Shown here piece after piece: positions 45,984 to 53,771 of a DNA stretch of 64,000 nucleotides. The stretch covers positions 1 through 64,000 of the forward strand of contig CAUJHG010000017.1 of assembly GCA_963204785.1 (NCBI GenBank), written 5' to 3'. Both the position numbers and the translations under genes were made by a program. The stretch is from Pseudomonadota bacterium (GTDB lineage Bacteria > Pseudomonadota > Gammaproteobacteria > Burkholderiales > Burkholderiaceae_E). Numbering within the stretch: position 1 is the first letter of the stretch; the number at the start of each line of letters is the position of its first letter. The notes under the pieces are model-generated. The model did not search any database. It was given only the letters and a program-made list of their open reading frames with translations, and was not told the origin of the DNA.

Positions 45984-47042
45984 CTATTCGATGCGCGTCT
46001 GTGCTGCCGCCCTGCCTGCGACCGGTGCGAGCGCAGCACTTGAGGCGCTCACTGCGGCAGGCCCGGCGCCCGGCACCTTGTTCGTCACCGGTGCAGCGTC
46101 GGCGCCCGGCGCCGCCCCGGCAACCCCGAGGGCCTTCTGCAGATCGACCGGATCCTCGACCTGCAGCTCGTCGCCGCGCAGCATGCTCTGCTCGACGTCC
46201 TTGTGCAGCACCACGATGGAGATGCGCCGGTTCACCGGGTTGCGCGGGTCTGACTCGTCCAGGAGCACCGAGTCCGAAAGCCCCATCACGCGCAGGATCT
46301 TGCCCTCGTCCATCCCGCCGGCGATCAGCTCGCGGCGCGACGCGTTGGCGCGATCGGCCGACAGCTCCCAGTTCGAGTAGCCACGATTGCCGTTGCCGTA
46401 CGGAGCGCTGTCGGTGTGCCCCGCGAGCGTCACCCGGTTCTCGACGTCGTTGAGCACCTTGCCCATCGCGCGCAGCAGTTCGCGCATGTAGTCCTTCACG
46501 ATCGCGCTGCCGGTGTCGAACATCGGCCGGTTCTGATCGTCGACGATCTGGATGCGAAGCCCTTCGGCGGTCAGGTCGAGCCGGATCTGGCGTCTGAGGT
46601 CGGCGAGCTGGGCGTTCGCGGCTATCGCGCGCTCCACACGGGCCTTGAGCTCCTCGAGCCGCAGCCGCTCCTGGCGGCGCTGCTCCGCCTTGAGCGCGCT
46701 CAGATTGATCCGCTTGCGCTCGGCCTCGATATCGCCATGCTTGACCTGTCCGCTGGTGCGGGTGAGATCCTGCCCGCCGCCCTGGATCACGTGGCTGCTG
46801 TCGCCGCTGCCCGAGGCGCCACCGTTGAGCGCAACCTGCAGCGGGGTGTTGAAGTAGTCGGCGATGCCCTGCAGGTCGCCCTTGGCAGTCGAGCCCAGCA
46901 GCCACATCAGCAGGAAGAAGGCCATCATCGCGGTCACGAAGTCCGCATACGCGATCTTCCACGCGCCTCCGTGGTGCGCATGGCCGTTCTTCTTCACGCG
47001 GCGCACCACGATCACCGGCGGCTTGCCCCTGCCTGCGCTCAT
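45984..47042 (-). CDS. motB: Flagellar motor protein MotB
   Basis: A 352-residue stator subunit. A single membrane helix near the N-terminus (AWKIAYADFVTAMMAFFLLMWLLG) carries the proton-carrying Asp (about residue 34). The C-terminal OmpA-like peptidoglycan-binding domain has VTLAGHTDSAPYGN and SNWELSADRANASRRELIAGG. A Pro/Ala-rich tail of about 50 residues follows. It is cotranscribed with motA, 28 bases away. The Asp-type motif suggests proton- rather than sodium-driven rotation. Confidence 0.97.
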   Translation of the reverse strand: MSAGRGKPPVIVVRRVKKNGHAHHGGAWKIAYADFVTAMMAFFLLMWLLGSTAKGDLQGIADYFNTPLQVALNGGASGSGDSSHVIQGGGQDLTRTSGQVKHGDIEAERKRINLSALKAEQRRQERLRLEELKARVERAIAANAQLADLRRQIRLDLTAEGLRIQIVDDQNRPMFDTGSAIVKDYMRELLRAMGKVLNDVENRVTLAGHTDSAPYGNGNRGYSNWELSADRANASRRELIAGGMDEGKILRVMGLSDSVLLDESDPRNPVNRRISIVVLHKDVEQSMLRGDELQVEDPVDLQKALGVAGAAPGADAAPVTNKVPGAGPAAVSASSAALAPVAGRAAAQTRIE

Positions 47043-47070
47043 CCGAAGCTCCTGTCCCGCCGGCCCGCGC

Positions 47071-47928
47071 TCAGGCCCGCTTCTGGCGCACGTGCTGCTC
47101 CAGTTCCGCGAAGCTGGGCCGCTCGGTCGAGTACAGGACCTTGCGGCCGAACTCCACCGCGATCGCCGGCGGGTAGCCCTGCATGCTGGCCAGAAGTGCG
47201 GTCTTGACGCACTGTAGTTCCTTGGTCGCCTCGTCGGCCTTCTCTCCCATCAGCGTGGCGACCGGGCCGACGAAGCCGTATGCCAGCAGGATGCCCAGGA
47301 AGGTGCCGACCAGCGCGTGCGCGATCATCATCCCGAGCTCGGAGGGCGGCTTGCCCACCGAGCCCATCGTGTGCACGACGCCCATGACCGCCGCGACGAT
47401 CCCGAAGGCCGGAAGGCCGTCGGCCATCTTCTGGATCGCCGACGAGGGCACCAGCGCCTCGTGGTGGTGGGTGTCGATCTCGCTGTCCATCAGGCCTTCG
47501 ATCTCGTGGGCGTTCAGGTTGCCCGAGACCATCATCCGCAGGTAGTCGGTGATGAACTCGACCAGGTGATGATCCTTCGACACCGTCGGGTAGCGCCCGA
47601 AGATCGGGCTCTCGGCGGGCGACTCGACATCGCGCTCGATCGCCATCAGCCCTTCCTTGCGGGCCTTCGAGAGGATGTCGTAGAGGAGCGCCATCAGCTC
47701 CATGTAGCGCGCCTTCGTGAACTTGGAGGAGGCGAGGATGCCCGGCAGCGCCGATGCGGTCGCCTTGAGCGTCTTCTGGCTGTTGGAGACCACGAAGGCG
47801 CCGAGCGCACCGCCGCCGATCATGAGCAGCTCCAGCGGCTGCATCAGCGAGTGGAGGTGGCCGCCGGCGAGCATGTAGCCGCCGAGCACCGAGCCGATGA
47901 CAACCAGGTAACCGAGGATGACGAACAT
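47071..47928 (-). CDS. motA: Flagellar motor protein MotA
   Basis: A 285-residue stator subunit with four membrane segments. The N-terminus (MFVILGYLVVIGSVLGGYMLAGGHLHSL) and the VVSNSQKTLKATASALPG segment are typical of the MotA branch. The torque-generating loop is present (ARKEGLMAIERDVESP), as are the proton-channel helices VAAVMGVVHTMGSVGKPPSELG and LVGTFLGILLAYGFVGPVATLM. It has its own sigma28-type promoter. Confidence 0.97.
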   Translation of the reverse strand: MFVILGYLVVIGSVLGGYMLAGGHLHSLMQPLELLMIGGGALGAFVVSNSQKTLKATASALPGILASSKFTKARYMELMALLYDILSKARKEGLMAIERDVESPAESPIFGRYPTVSKDHHLVEFITDYLRMMVSGNLNAHEIEGLMDSEIDTHHHEALVPSSAIQKMADGLPAFGIVAAVMGVVHTMGSVGKPPSELGMMIAHALVGTFLGILLAYGFVGPVATLMGEKADEATKELQCVKTALLASMQGYPPAIAVEFGRKVLYSTERPSFAELEQHVRQKRA

Positions 47929-47972
47929 CGAGGGGCTTTCGCTGCCGGAGGCGCAAGGTCGCGACCCCATTC

Positions 47973-47999
47973 ATTACGGCAGCCCCGGCGCTTCCTTGA
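47973..47999 (-). promoter_or_regulatory. Sigma28-type promoter of motAB
   Basis: On the minus strand, TCAA (47999-47996), exactly 15 bases, then GCCGTAAT (47980-47973), 45 bases before the motA ATG. The -35 differs from TAAA at one position and the -10 departs from GCCGATAA near its end, but the spacing is exact. Confidence 0.6.
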
Positions 48000-48068
48000 G
48001 CGCTCCGGACGCCGCTCGTCGCCCGCACGTGCGCGTCCGCCCGGCGGCGGCGCGCGATGCATCGGAAC

Positions 48069-48599
48069 TCAGTGGATCGCGCCCTGGCGCCGCCCCTTGC
48101 CTGCGCGTGCCGGGGGCTCGCACAGTCCGCAGACGTACCGGTCGGTGAGTTCGTAGGCGTGGTTGACGAAGCGCCCGCCGCAGCGGGTGCAGGCGGTCAG
48201 GCACAGCATCCCCGAGTCGACGAACTTCAGCATCCGCCAGGCGCGGGTGATCGACAGCAGGGGCTCGACACCGTGCGCCGAGACCTCGCTCGAGTACAGG
48301 CGCCAGGCGCGGATCAGCGCATCGATCTGATCCACCGCGCTGGCCTTCTGCAGGTATTCGAAGATGTTCAGGAACAGCGACGCGTGCACGTTGGGCTGCC
48401 AGCCCATGAACCAGTCGGTCGAGAACGGCAGCTGCCCCTTCGGCGGGGAGCGCCCCGCCACCTCCTTGTACAGCTTGAGCAGCCGCTCGTAGGGAAGGCT
48501 GGTCTCGGCCTGCAGCAGTTGCAGGCGCGCGCCCAGCCGGATCAGCTCGACCGCGCGGTCCACCTGGCGGCTGTCTCCGAGGACGCTGCGTGCACGCAC
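48069..48599 (-). CDS. flhC: Flagellar master regulator subunit FlhC
   Basis: A 176-residue FlhC. It has the conserved LIRLGARLQLLQAETSLPYERLLKLYKEV segment and the FSTDWFMGWQPNVHASLF motif. The zinc site (CLTACTRCGGRF and YVCGLCEPP) supplies four closely set Cys. With FlhD it forms the hexamer that activates class II flagellar promoters. It starts with GTG one base after the flhD stop. Confidence 0.96.
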   Translation of the reverse strand: MRARSVLGDSRQVDRAVELIRLGARLQLLQAETSLPYERLLKLYKEVAGRSPPKGQLPFSTDWFMGWQPNVHASLFLNIFEYLQKASAVDQIDALIRAWRLYSSEVSAHGVEPLLSITRAWRMLKFVDSGMLCLTACTRCGGRFVNHAYELTDRYVCGLCEPPARAGKGRRQGAIH

Positions 48600-48600
48600 T

Positions 48601-48936
48601 TCAGACCGCCTCCGCGCGCCGTGCCGCCATCAGGATGCTTGCGTGCAGCCTCGAGGCGTTGCCCGTCTCGCCGCAGGAACGCTGCGCGCCGTGATCCGCG
48701 AGCAGCGACCAGACCATCTCCTCGTCGAAGCGAAAGCGGCACATGAGCACGTTGCCCGAGGCCACCCGGATCATCTGGGTCGGCGAGAGCGTCTCGACCA
48801 GGCTCGCGACCTCCTCGGAGATGCCCAGGCGGTAGAGCGCCTGCACCCGGTCTGCGCGCAGCAGCCGCTGCGCGAGGATCAGGTACGAGAGGTTGGCCTC
48901 GCGAATTTCCGCCAGCAGTCGTTCGTCTTGGTTCAT
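48601..48936 (-). CDS. flhD: Flagellar master regulator subunit FlhD
   Basis: A 111-residue FlhD. It starts MNQDERLLAEIREANLSYLILAQRLLRADRVQALYRLG, the family N-terminus, followed by the SEEVASLVETLSPTQMIRVASGNVLMCRFRF block. Upstream in-frame residues are not conserved and are left out. flhDC precedes motAB, and the two units are separated by a 140-bp gap that holds the motA promoter. Confidence 0.95.
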   Translation of the reverse strand: MNQDERLLAEIREANLSYLILAQRLLRADRVQALYRLGISEEVASLVETLSPTQMIRVASGNVLMCRFRFDEEMVWSLLADHGAQRSCGETGNASRLHASILMAARRAEAV

Positions 48937-49042
48937 CGGCTTCTCCGGGCCTGCATCTCGCGCCCCCATCGTCGGGGAGGCCCCAGTGTCGGCAATGGCA
49001 CCGACAGCTTGAATCCGAAGAACACCAGATCACGCCGCGTCG

Positions 49043-49066
49043 ATCTTCCTACGCCGATAGGAAGAT
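49043..49066. promoter_or_regulatory. Perfect inverted repeat in the flhD-fliC gap
   Basis: ATCTTCCTA (49043-49051) and TAGGAAGAT (49058-49066) are exact inverted copies with a 6-base spacer. TTTCCTA follows at once, so on the flhD strand the GTAGGAA core occurs twice. It is 107 bases upstream of flhD and 40-70 bases upstream of the fliC sigma28 promoter. It may be a regulator site or, if transcribed, a leader stem with GGA motifs suited to CsrA. Confidence 0.5.
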
Positions 49067-49108
49067 TTCCTACGGACACCGACGGCATCGACCGCTCGTC
49101 GGCCCGGC

Positions 49109-49135
49109 TAAAGCGCGGCAGACGCTCTCCGATAA
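49109..49135 (+). promoter_or_regulatory. Sigma28 (FliA) promoter of fliC
   Basis: TAAA (49109-49112), exactly 15 bases, then TCCGATAA (49128-49135), which departs from the GCCGATAA consensus only in the first base. It stands 65 bases before the fliC ATG. Confidence 0.88.
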
Positions 49136-49199
49136 CCAGTGCAACGGGATTTCCCGCCAACCCTTGCCGGTCCCCACCAAACGCCCACAGGAGTCAGCC

Positions 49200-50033
49200 A
49201 TGCCCCAAGTCATCAACACGAACCTGATCTCGCTCAACGCGCAGCGCAACCTGTCGACCACGCAGAACATGCTCGCGCAGTCGATCCAGCGCCTGTCCAG
49301 CGGCCTGCGGGTCAATAGCGCCAAGGACGACGCGGCGGGCCTGGCCATCGCCGAGCGCATGAACGCCCAGGTGCGCGGGATGAACGTCGCGATCCGCAAC
49401 GCCAACGACGCGATCTCGCTATCGCAGACCGGCGAGGGCGCGCTGGGCAAGGTCGGCGACATGCTGCAGCGGATGCGCGAGCTTGCGGTGCAGTCCGCGA
49501 ACGCGACCAACAGCACGGCCGACCGCACCAGCCTTAACGACGAGTACACGCAACTGGGCGAGGAGATCGACCGTCTGGTGGCCGGCACCAAGTTCAACGG
49601 CCTGGCGATCCTCGGCGCCGATGCCGGCGCGCTCACCTTCCAGGTCGGCGCCAACACCACCGCCAACGACACGATCGACGTCACCACGACCGACATGACC
49701 GGCGGCGACCTCGCCGCGGCCACCGCAGCGACGATCGACGGCGCCGACGCCACCAATGCGACCGCCGCGATCGACCTGATCGACGACGCGCTGGACACGG
49801 TCAACTCGGAGCGCTCGAAGCTCGGTGCAGTCCAGAACCGTTTCGAGGCCGTGGTCGCCAACCTTCAGATCGCCGTCGAGAACCAGGCCGCTTCCCGCAG
49901 CCGGATCATGGACGCCGACTTCGCTGCCGAGACCGCCGCGCTGACCCGCGCGCAAGTGCTGCAGCAGGCGGGCGTGGCGATGCTCTCGCAGGCCAACGCA
50001 GTGCCCAACAACGTGCTCGCGCTGCTGCGCTGA
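49200..50033 (+). CDS. fliC: Flagellin
   Basis: A 277-residue filament subunit, short because it keeps the D0/D1 core and only a small variable part. N-terminus MPQVINTNLISLNAQRNLSTTQNML with RLSSGLRVNSAKDDAAGLAIAERM is the flagellin signature. The C-terminus is RIMDADFAAETAALTRAQVLQQAGVAMLSQANAVPNNVLALLR, the D0 helix. The variable middle is rich in Thr, Ala, Asn and Asp and is only about 90 residues. It follows a strong RBS (AGGAG) and its own sigma28 promoter. Confidence 0.97.
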   Translation: MPQVINTNLISLNAQRNLSTTQNMLAQSIQRLSSGLRVNSAKDDAAGLAIAERMNAQVRGMNVAIRNANDAISLSQTGEGALGKVGDMLQRMRELAVQSANATNSTADRTSLNDEYTQLGEEIDRLVAGTKFNGLAILGADAGALTFQVGANTTANDTIDVTTTDMTGGDLAAATAATIDGADATNATAAIDLIDDALDTVNSERSKLGAVQNRFEAVVANLQIAVENQAASRSRIMDADFAAETAALTRAQVLQQAGVAMLSQANAVPNNVLALLR

Positions 50034-50041
50034 TCGAGGGA

Positions 50042-50064
50042 TGCGGGCGCCACGCGCGCCCGCA
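50042..50064 (+). terminator. Hairpin just after fliC
   Basis: TGCGGGCG (50042-50049) pairs perfectly with CGCCCGCA (50057-50064) around a 7-base loop, starting nine bases after the fliC stop. No T-run follows, so it may stabilise the fliC message or act as a partial, Rho-aided terminator rather than a full intrinsic one. Confidence 0.4.
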
Positions 50065-50229
50065 GTTGAGGCAACGCGGCGCGCCAGGCCCGCACATGCA
50101 TCGGCGGACATCGCGGCGACGCCACGAGATGCCCGCCTCCTGGCCGTCTTTTCGTCGCAACGCAGACGGGGTGGCCGGCGCAAAGTGCGCGGGTCGCCGG
50201 ATCTCGCCGACATCACCACAGGAGCCACG

Positions 50230-51624
50230 ATGGCCACGAGCGTGTCCGGCCTGACCACGATCGACGTCAACTCCATCGTCTCGCAGTTGATGGCGGTCGA
50301 GCGCCAGCCGCTGACCGCGATGAAGACCAGCCTCAGCGGCATCCAGACGAAGCTGAGCGCGTTCGGCCGACTGCAGGGCCAGCTCTCGGCATTGCAATCG
50401 GCCGCAAAGGCGCTGACGCGCACCGAACGCTGGCAGGCCACCACGGCGACGAGCAGCGACGACGCTGCGGTGAAGGTCGCGTCCGCGGGCACTGCACAGC
50501 CCGGCACCTACCAGCTGGCCGTGGATGCGCTCGCACAGCGCCAGGCACTCGCGAGTCAGCAGTGGAGCAGCGCCGACGCGCTCGTCGGCGGCGGGACGCT
50601 GCGCCTGCAGTTCGGCAGCATCGACCAGGGCAGCGGCACGCTGGTCGCCGACGCCGCACGCCCCGAGATCGCGATCACGATCCCTGCCGACGCGACCCTG
50701 GCGCAGGTGCGCGATGCGATCAACGCCGCGGGTGCAGGCATCCGTGCCAGTCTGGTCGCCGATGGCGGCTCCATGCGGCTGGCGATCCGCGCCGACGACA
50801 CCGGCGCGGGGAACGCGTTCTCGCTCGCGATCGACGGCGACCCCGGACTGGCGACGCTCGCCTACACGCCGGGCACGCCGAGCCCGTCGATGGCGCTGAC
50901 CCAGGCGTCTGCCGACGCGAGCTTCTCGATCGACGGGCTCGCGCTCACCTCGTCGACCAACCGTCTCGACGGTGTGCTCGAAGGGGTCGCGATCGAACTG
51001 CGACGGGCCGGACCGGATCCGGTGTCGATCGAGATCGGAAGCGACACCGCCTCGATGCGCAGCGCGATCGACGACTTCGTGAGCGCCTGGAACGCGCTGA
51101 ACAGCAGCTTCGCGGAACTCACCCGGTACGACGCGGCCACAGGGACTGCGGGCACCCTGCAGGGCAACCGCAGCGCGATCTCGGTCCAGCAGCAGCTGCG
51201 CCAGGTCCTGAGCGCAAGCGTCGACGGCGCCGCACTTGCCCGCCTGAGCGACGCGGGCCTTTCGCTGCAGCGCGACGGGTCCCTGAAGGTCGACTCCGCA
51301 CGATTGAACGAGGCGCTTGCCCAGCCTGCGCAACTGCGCGAGCTCTTCGCCGCCAGCGGTGCGACCGATGCTGCCCGCGGTCTGGCGCGACGCTTCGATG
51401 CGCTGATCGGCGCGGTGCTGGGCGTGGACGGCACGATGACCGGCGCAACCGAGGCACTCCAGGGCCAGAAGCAGCGCGTGACGCGCCAGCAGGAGGCCTT
51501 CGAAACCCGGATGACGCTCGTGGAAGCCCGGCTGCGGCGCCAGTACACCGCGCTGGACGCCAGCCTCGCACAGTGGAGCAGCGCCTCGGCCTTCCTGAGC
51601 AGCCGCTTCGGCGAGAGCAAGTGA
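50230..51624 (+). CDS. fliD: Filament cap protein FliD
   Basis: A 464-residue cap protein (HAP2) that folds flagellin at the filament tip. N-terminus MATSVSGLTTIDVNSIVSQLMAVERQPLTAMKTSLSGIQTKLSAFG is the FliD signature. The C-terminal coiled-coil (EALQGQKQRVTRQQEAFETRMTLVEARLRRQYTALDASLAQWSSASAFL) is also diagnostic. ATG 50230 has GGAG nearby; a long upstream frame through the fliC hairpin is rejected. No sigma28 site is seen directly upstream, so it may share the fliC transcript past the hairpin. Confidence 0.96.
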   Translation: MATSVSGLTTIDVNSIVSQLMAVERQPLTAMKTSLSGIQTKLSAFGRLQGQLSALQSAAKALTRTERWQATTATSSDDAAVKVASAGTAQPGTYQLAVDALAQRQALASQQWSSADALVGGGTLRLQFGSIDQGSGTLVADAARPEIAITIPADATLAQVRDAINAAGAGIRASLVADGGSMRLAIRADDTGAGNAFSLAIDGDPGLATLAYTPGTPSPSMALTQASADASFSIDGLALTSSTNRLDGVLEGVAIELRRAGPDPVSIEIGSDTASMRSAIDDFVSAWNALNSSFAELTRYDAATGTAGTLQGNRSAISVQQQLRQVLSASVDGAALARLSDAGLSLQRDGSLKVDSARLNEALAQPAQLRELFAASGATDAARGLARRFDALIGAVLGVDGTMTGATEALQGQKQRVTRQQEAFETRMTLVEARLRRQYTALDASLAQWSSASAFLSSRFGESK

Positions 51625-51666
51625 GCAGCAGGGCCTGCCACCTGTCCGCTCGTCCCGAACCTTCCC

Positions 51667-51693
51667 TCAAGAGCCGCAGTCCCGGGCCGATAA
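51667..51693 (+). promoter_or_regulatory. Sigma28-type promoter of fliST
   Basis: TCAA (51667-51670), exactly 15 bases, then GCCGATAA (51686-51693), a perfect -10. The -35 departs from TAAA at one position. It stands 33 bases before the fliS ATG. Confidence 0.8.
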
Positions 51694-51725
51694 CCTGTCG
51701 AACCGACGCATCGATGGAGCTCCGC

Positions 51726-52154
51726 ATGTTCGCGCCGCATCGCCCCCAGGCCAGCACCTACCGAAACATCCAGCTCGAGAGCTCGGTGCGGGAGGCTTCA
51801 CCGCACCGACTGATCTCGCTGCTCTTCGAGGGCGCGGTCGCTGCGATCCGGCAGGGCACGGTGGCGATGCAGGCCGGCGACCACGCAGGCAAGGGCCAGG
51901 CGCTCACGCGCGCGATCCGGATCCTGGACGAAGGGCTGAAGGCCTCGCTCGACCCCGCCGCAGGCGAGCTCGCGCTGCGCCTGTCGGCGCTCTACGATCA
52001 TGCCGCCCGCCAGTTGCTCATCGCGTCCGCGCGCAACGACGCGACAGTGCTCGGAGAGGTCCTGGACCTGATCCTTCCCCTGCAGCAGTCCTGGCTCGCG
52101 ATCGCGCCGGAGCAGCGCGCGGACGGAACGACGCTGGCCGCGGGAGCACTCTGA
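51726..52154 (+). CDS. fliS: Flagellar secretion chaperone FliS
   Basis: A 142-residue export chaperone for flagellin. It shows AYRNIQLESSV-type start (TYRNIQLESSVREASPHRLISLLFEGAVAAIRQG) and the LSALYDHAARQLLIASARND and VLDLILPLQQSWLAIAP segments, as in the family. ATG 51726 follows GGAG at six bases; ATG 51714 is the alternative. A long reading frame upstream inside fliD is a shadow. The stop touches the fliT start. Confidence 0.92.
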   Translation: MFAPHRPQASTYRNIQLESSVREASPHRLISLLFEGAVAAIRQGTVAMQAGDHAGKGQALTRAIRILDEGLKASLDPAAGELALRLSALYDHAARQLLIASARNDATVLGEVLDLILPLQQSWLAIAPEQRADGTTLAAGAL

Positions 52155-52498
52155 TGCAGGACTGCGCCGCCGAGGCCCTCGCACGCTACGACGCCCTCGC
52201 AGGCGACTGCGCCCGGATGCTCGAGGCCGCCCAGCGCGGCGACTGGGTCGCAGTGGCCGACGTCGAGGCGGGGACACGCCATCGGATCGCCGACATCCGC
52301 ACACGCGCGGCCAGCGTGCCGCTGGATGCGCCGGCGATCCGGCACAAGTTCCGCATCCTGCGCGAGATCCTTCTCATCGATGCCCAGATCCGACGCCTGG
52401 CTGATCCGGGCGCTGACCGGCTCGATGCGCTGCTGGATCACGCCTGCCCTGCCCTCGTCGCGCGACGCCCTGCCGCGGAGCGCCGCAATCAGTCCTGA
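52154..52498 (+). CDS. fliT: FliT-like flagellar chaperone
   Basis: A 114-residue helical protein directly after fliS, with its ATG overlapping the fliS stop. It has the size and pattern of FliT (LARYDALAGDCARMLEAAQRGDW, VEAGTRHRIADIR, LREILLIDAQIRRLADP), the chaperone for FliD that in enterics also restrains FlhDC. Sequence conservation in this family is low, so the call rests on position, length and helix pattern. Confidence 0.82.
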   Translation: MQDCAAEALARYDALAGDCARMLEAAQRGDWVAVADVEAGTRHRIADIRTRAASVPLDAPAIRHKFRILREILLIDAQIRRLADPGADRLDALLDHACPALVARRPAAERRNQS

Positions 52499-52515
52499 GG
52501 CGGAGGGCGGGAGCC

Positions 52516-53271
52516 GTGTCCGAGCACATCCCCGCACCCCAGGACTCTCGCGCCTGGCCCCTGCCCGACACCGACCCGGGGACCGCCCAGCGCTTCGGGA
52601 TCGTCGAGACACGCGAGATCGGCTGGACGCTGCAGGGAATCGTCGCGGCCCGCGCGCCGGTCACCCTGTACCGCGCCGGCGACTTCGAACACTTCCTGGT
52701 CTCGCGACTGCTCGGCTTCGACCACAGTTCACTGCGCTTCGATTTCGTCGATGATTCCAGCCGTGGCGCGCCGCTGCTCTCCGGTGGCGACCTGATCGCG
52801 GTCGCGCTGATCGACCGGATCAAGCTCCAGTTCGAGGCCTGCGAACCGCATCCGCTGCAGCGCGAGGGCTTCCCCGAACTGGTCTGCGCCTTCCCGCAGC
52901 GGCTCGTGAGAATCCAGCGTCGCCAGGCCTACCGCGTACAGCCGCCACGACAGCATGCAGCCCGATGCCGACTGCGAGGGATGCCCGGCGGTGAACGCTG
53001 CTATGACGTGCACGACATCAGCGTCGACGGCCTCGCGCTCGACGTGCCTGCAGGACAGCCCGCGCCGCGGCCCGGCGAGATCCTGCACCACTGCCTTCTG
53101 GAGATCGCGGGCCTGCCGCCGATTCCATGCGAACTCGAGGTGCGTACCCACCACCCCGTCGCCCCCGATGCGCAACGGGTGGGCTGCAGCTTCCACCGCC
53201 CCGTGGCCGAGAGCCAGCGCGCGATCCAGTGCTACGTGATCGAGGTCCAGCGCAACCGCGGGATGGACTGA
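52516..53271 (+). CDS. ycgR: PilZ-domain flagellar brake protein YcgR
   Basis: A 251-residue c-di-GMP receptor. The N-terminal YcgR domain is residues 25-125, and the C-terminal PilZ domain has the binding motifs RRQAYR (135-140, RxxxR) and DISVDG (167-172, D/NxSxxG). When bound to c-di-GMP, YcgR-type proteins act on the stator/rotor to slow the motor. It lies 18 bases after fliT and is likely co-expressed with the filament genes, so class III expression also makes the brake. It converges on fliE with a 4-base gap. Confidence 0.93.
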   Translation: MSEHIPAPQDSRAWPLPDTDPGTAQRFGIVETREIGWTLQGIVAARAPVTLYRAGDFEHFLVSRLLGFDHSSLRFDFVDDSSRGAPLLSGGDLIAVALIDRIKLQFEACEPHPLQREGFPELVCAFPQRLVRIQRRQAYRVQPPRQHAARCRLRGMPGGERCYDVHDISVDGLALDVPAGQPAPRPGEILHHCLLEIAGLPPIPCELEVRTHHPVAPDAQRVGCSFHRPVAESQRAIQCYVIEVQRNRGMD

Positions 53272-53275
53272 TCGC

Positions 53276-53608
53276 TCACACCTGCATGTTCATGATGTCG
53301 GAGTAGGCTGAAACCAGGCGATTGCGCACCGCCAGCGCCGCCTGGAATCCGACCTGCGCCTTCTGCATCGCAACCATCGTCTGCTCGAGACTGACTCCGG
53401 CGACGCCGGCCTGGTACTGACGCTGCAGCGCCGCCGCATCCTCCTGCGACCGGCTCACCGACTGCAGTGCCGATTCGAGTGCGCTCGCGAAGGAGGCCGG
53501 TTTCGGCGTGCCCGGCTGGGCGGACGGCAGCGCCATCGGCGCAGCGGAGACTGCCGCGCCGGAGTTCACCAGCGATGCGATCGGGAGCTTGGCGATGGGG
53601 GCGACCAC
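53276..53608 (-). CDS. fliE: MS-ring/rod adaptor FliE
   Basis: A 110-residue adaptor joining the MS ring to the proximal rod. The conserved C-terminal half reads FASALESALQSVSRSQEDAAALQRQYQAGVAGVSLEQTMVAMQKAQVGFQAALAVRNRLVSAYSDIMNMQV, as in the family. The N-terminal 40 residues are variable and Pro/Ala-rich. The start is GTG 53608. It is divergent from fliF, with a 163-bp gap that must hold both class II promoters; I see no clear sigma70 or sigma28 site there. Confidence 0.95.
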   Translation of the reverse strand: MVAPIAKLPIASLVNSGAAVSAAPMALPSAQPGTPKPASFASALESALQSVSRSQEDAAALQRQYQAGVAGVSLEQTMVAMQKAQVGFQAALAVRNRLVSAYSDIMNMQV

Positions 53609-53771
53609 AGGCGCTTCTCCGGATGGGACCCCGGCACTCTAGCCGGACCGCGCCCGGGCCAGCCCGGGAATAGGCTTGCCTTCGCTTGTCATTTCGATGC
53701 TTTCGGCCGACGCGTCGACAGCGAGAATCGCGGGGTCAAGGACCGCGCCGGTTCGCGCCGGAGCAAGAACG

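Noticed and set aside
50562..52154. A 530-codon frame that would fuse fliS to upstream sequence
   Set aside because: Its first two thirds are a shadow of fliD; the real fliS begins at 51726 with its own RBS and promoter.
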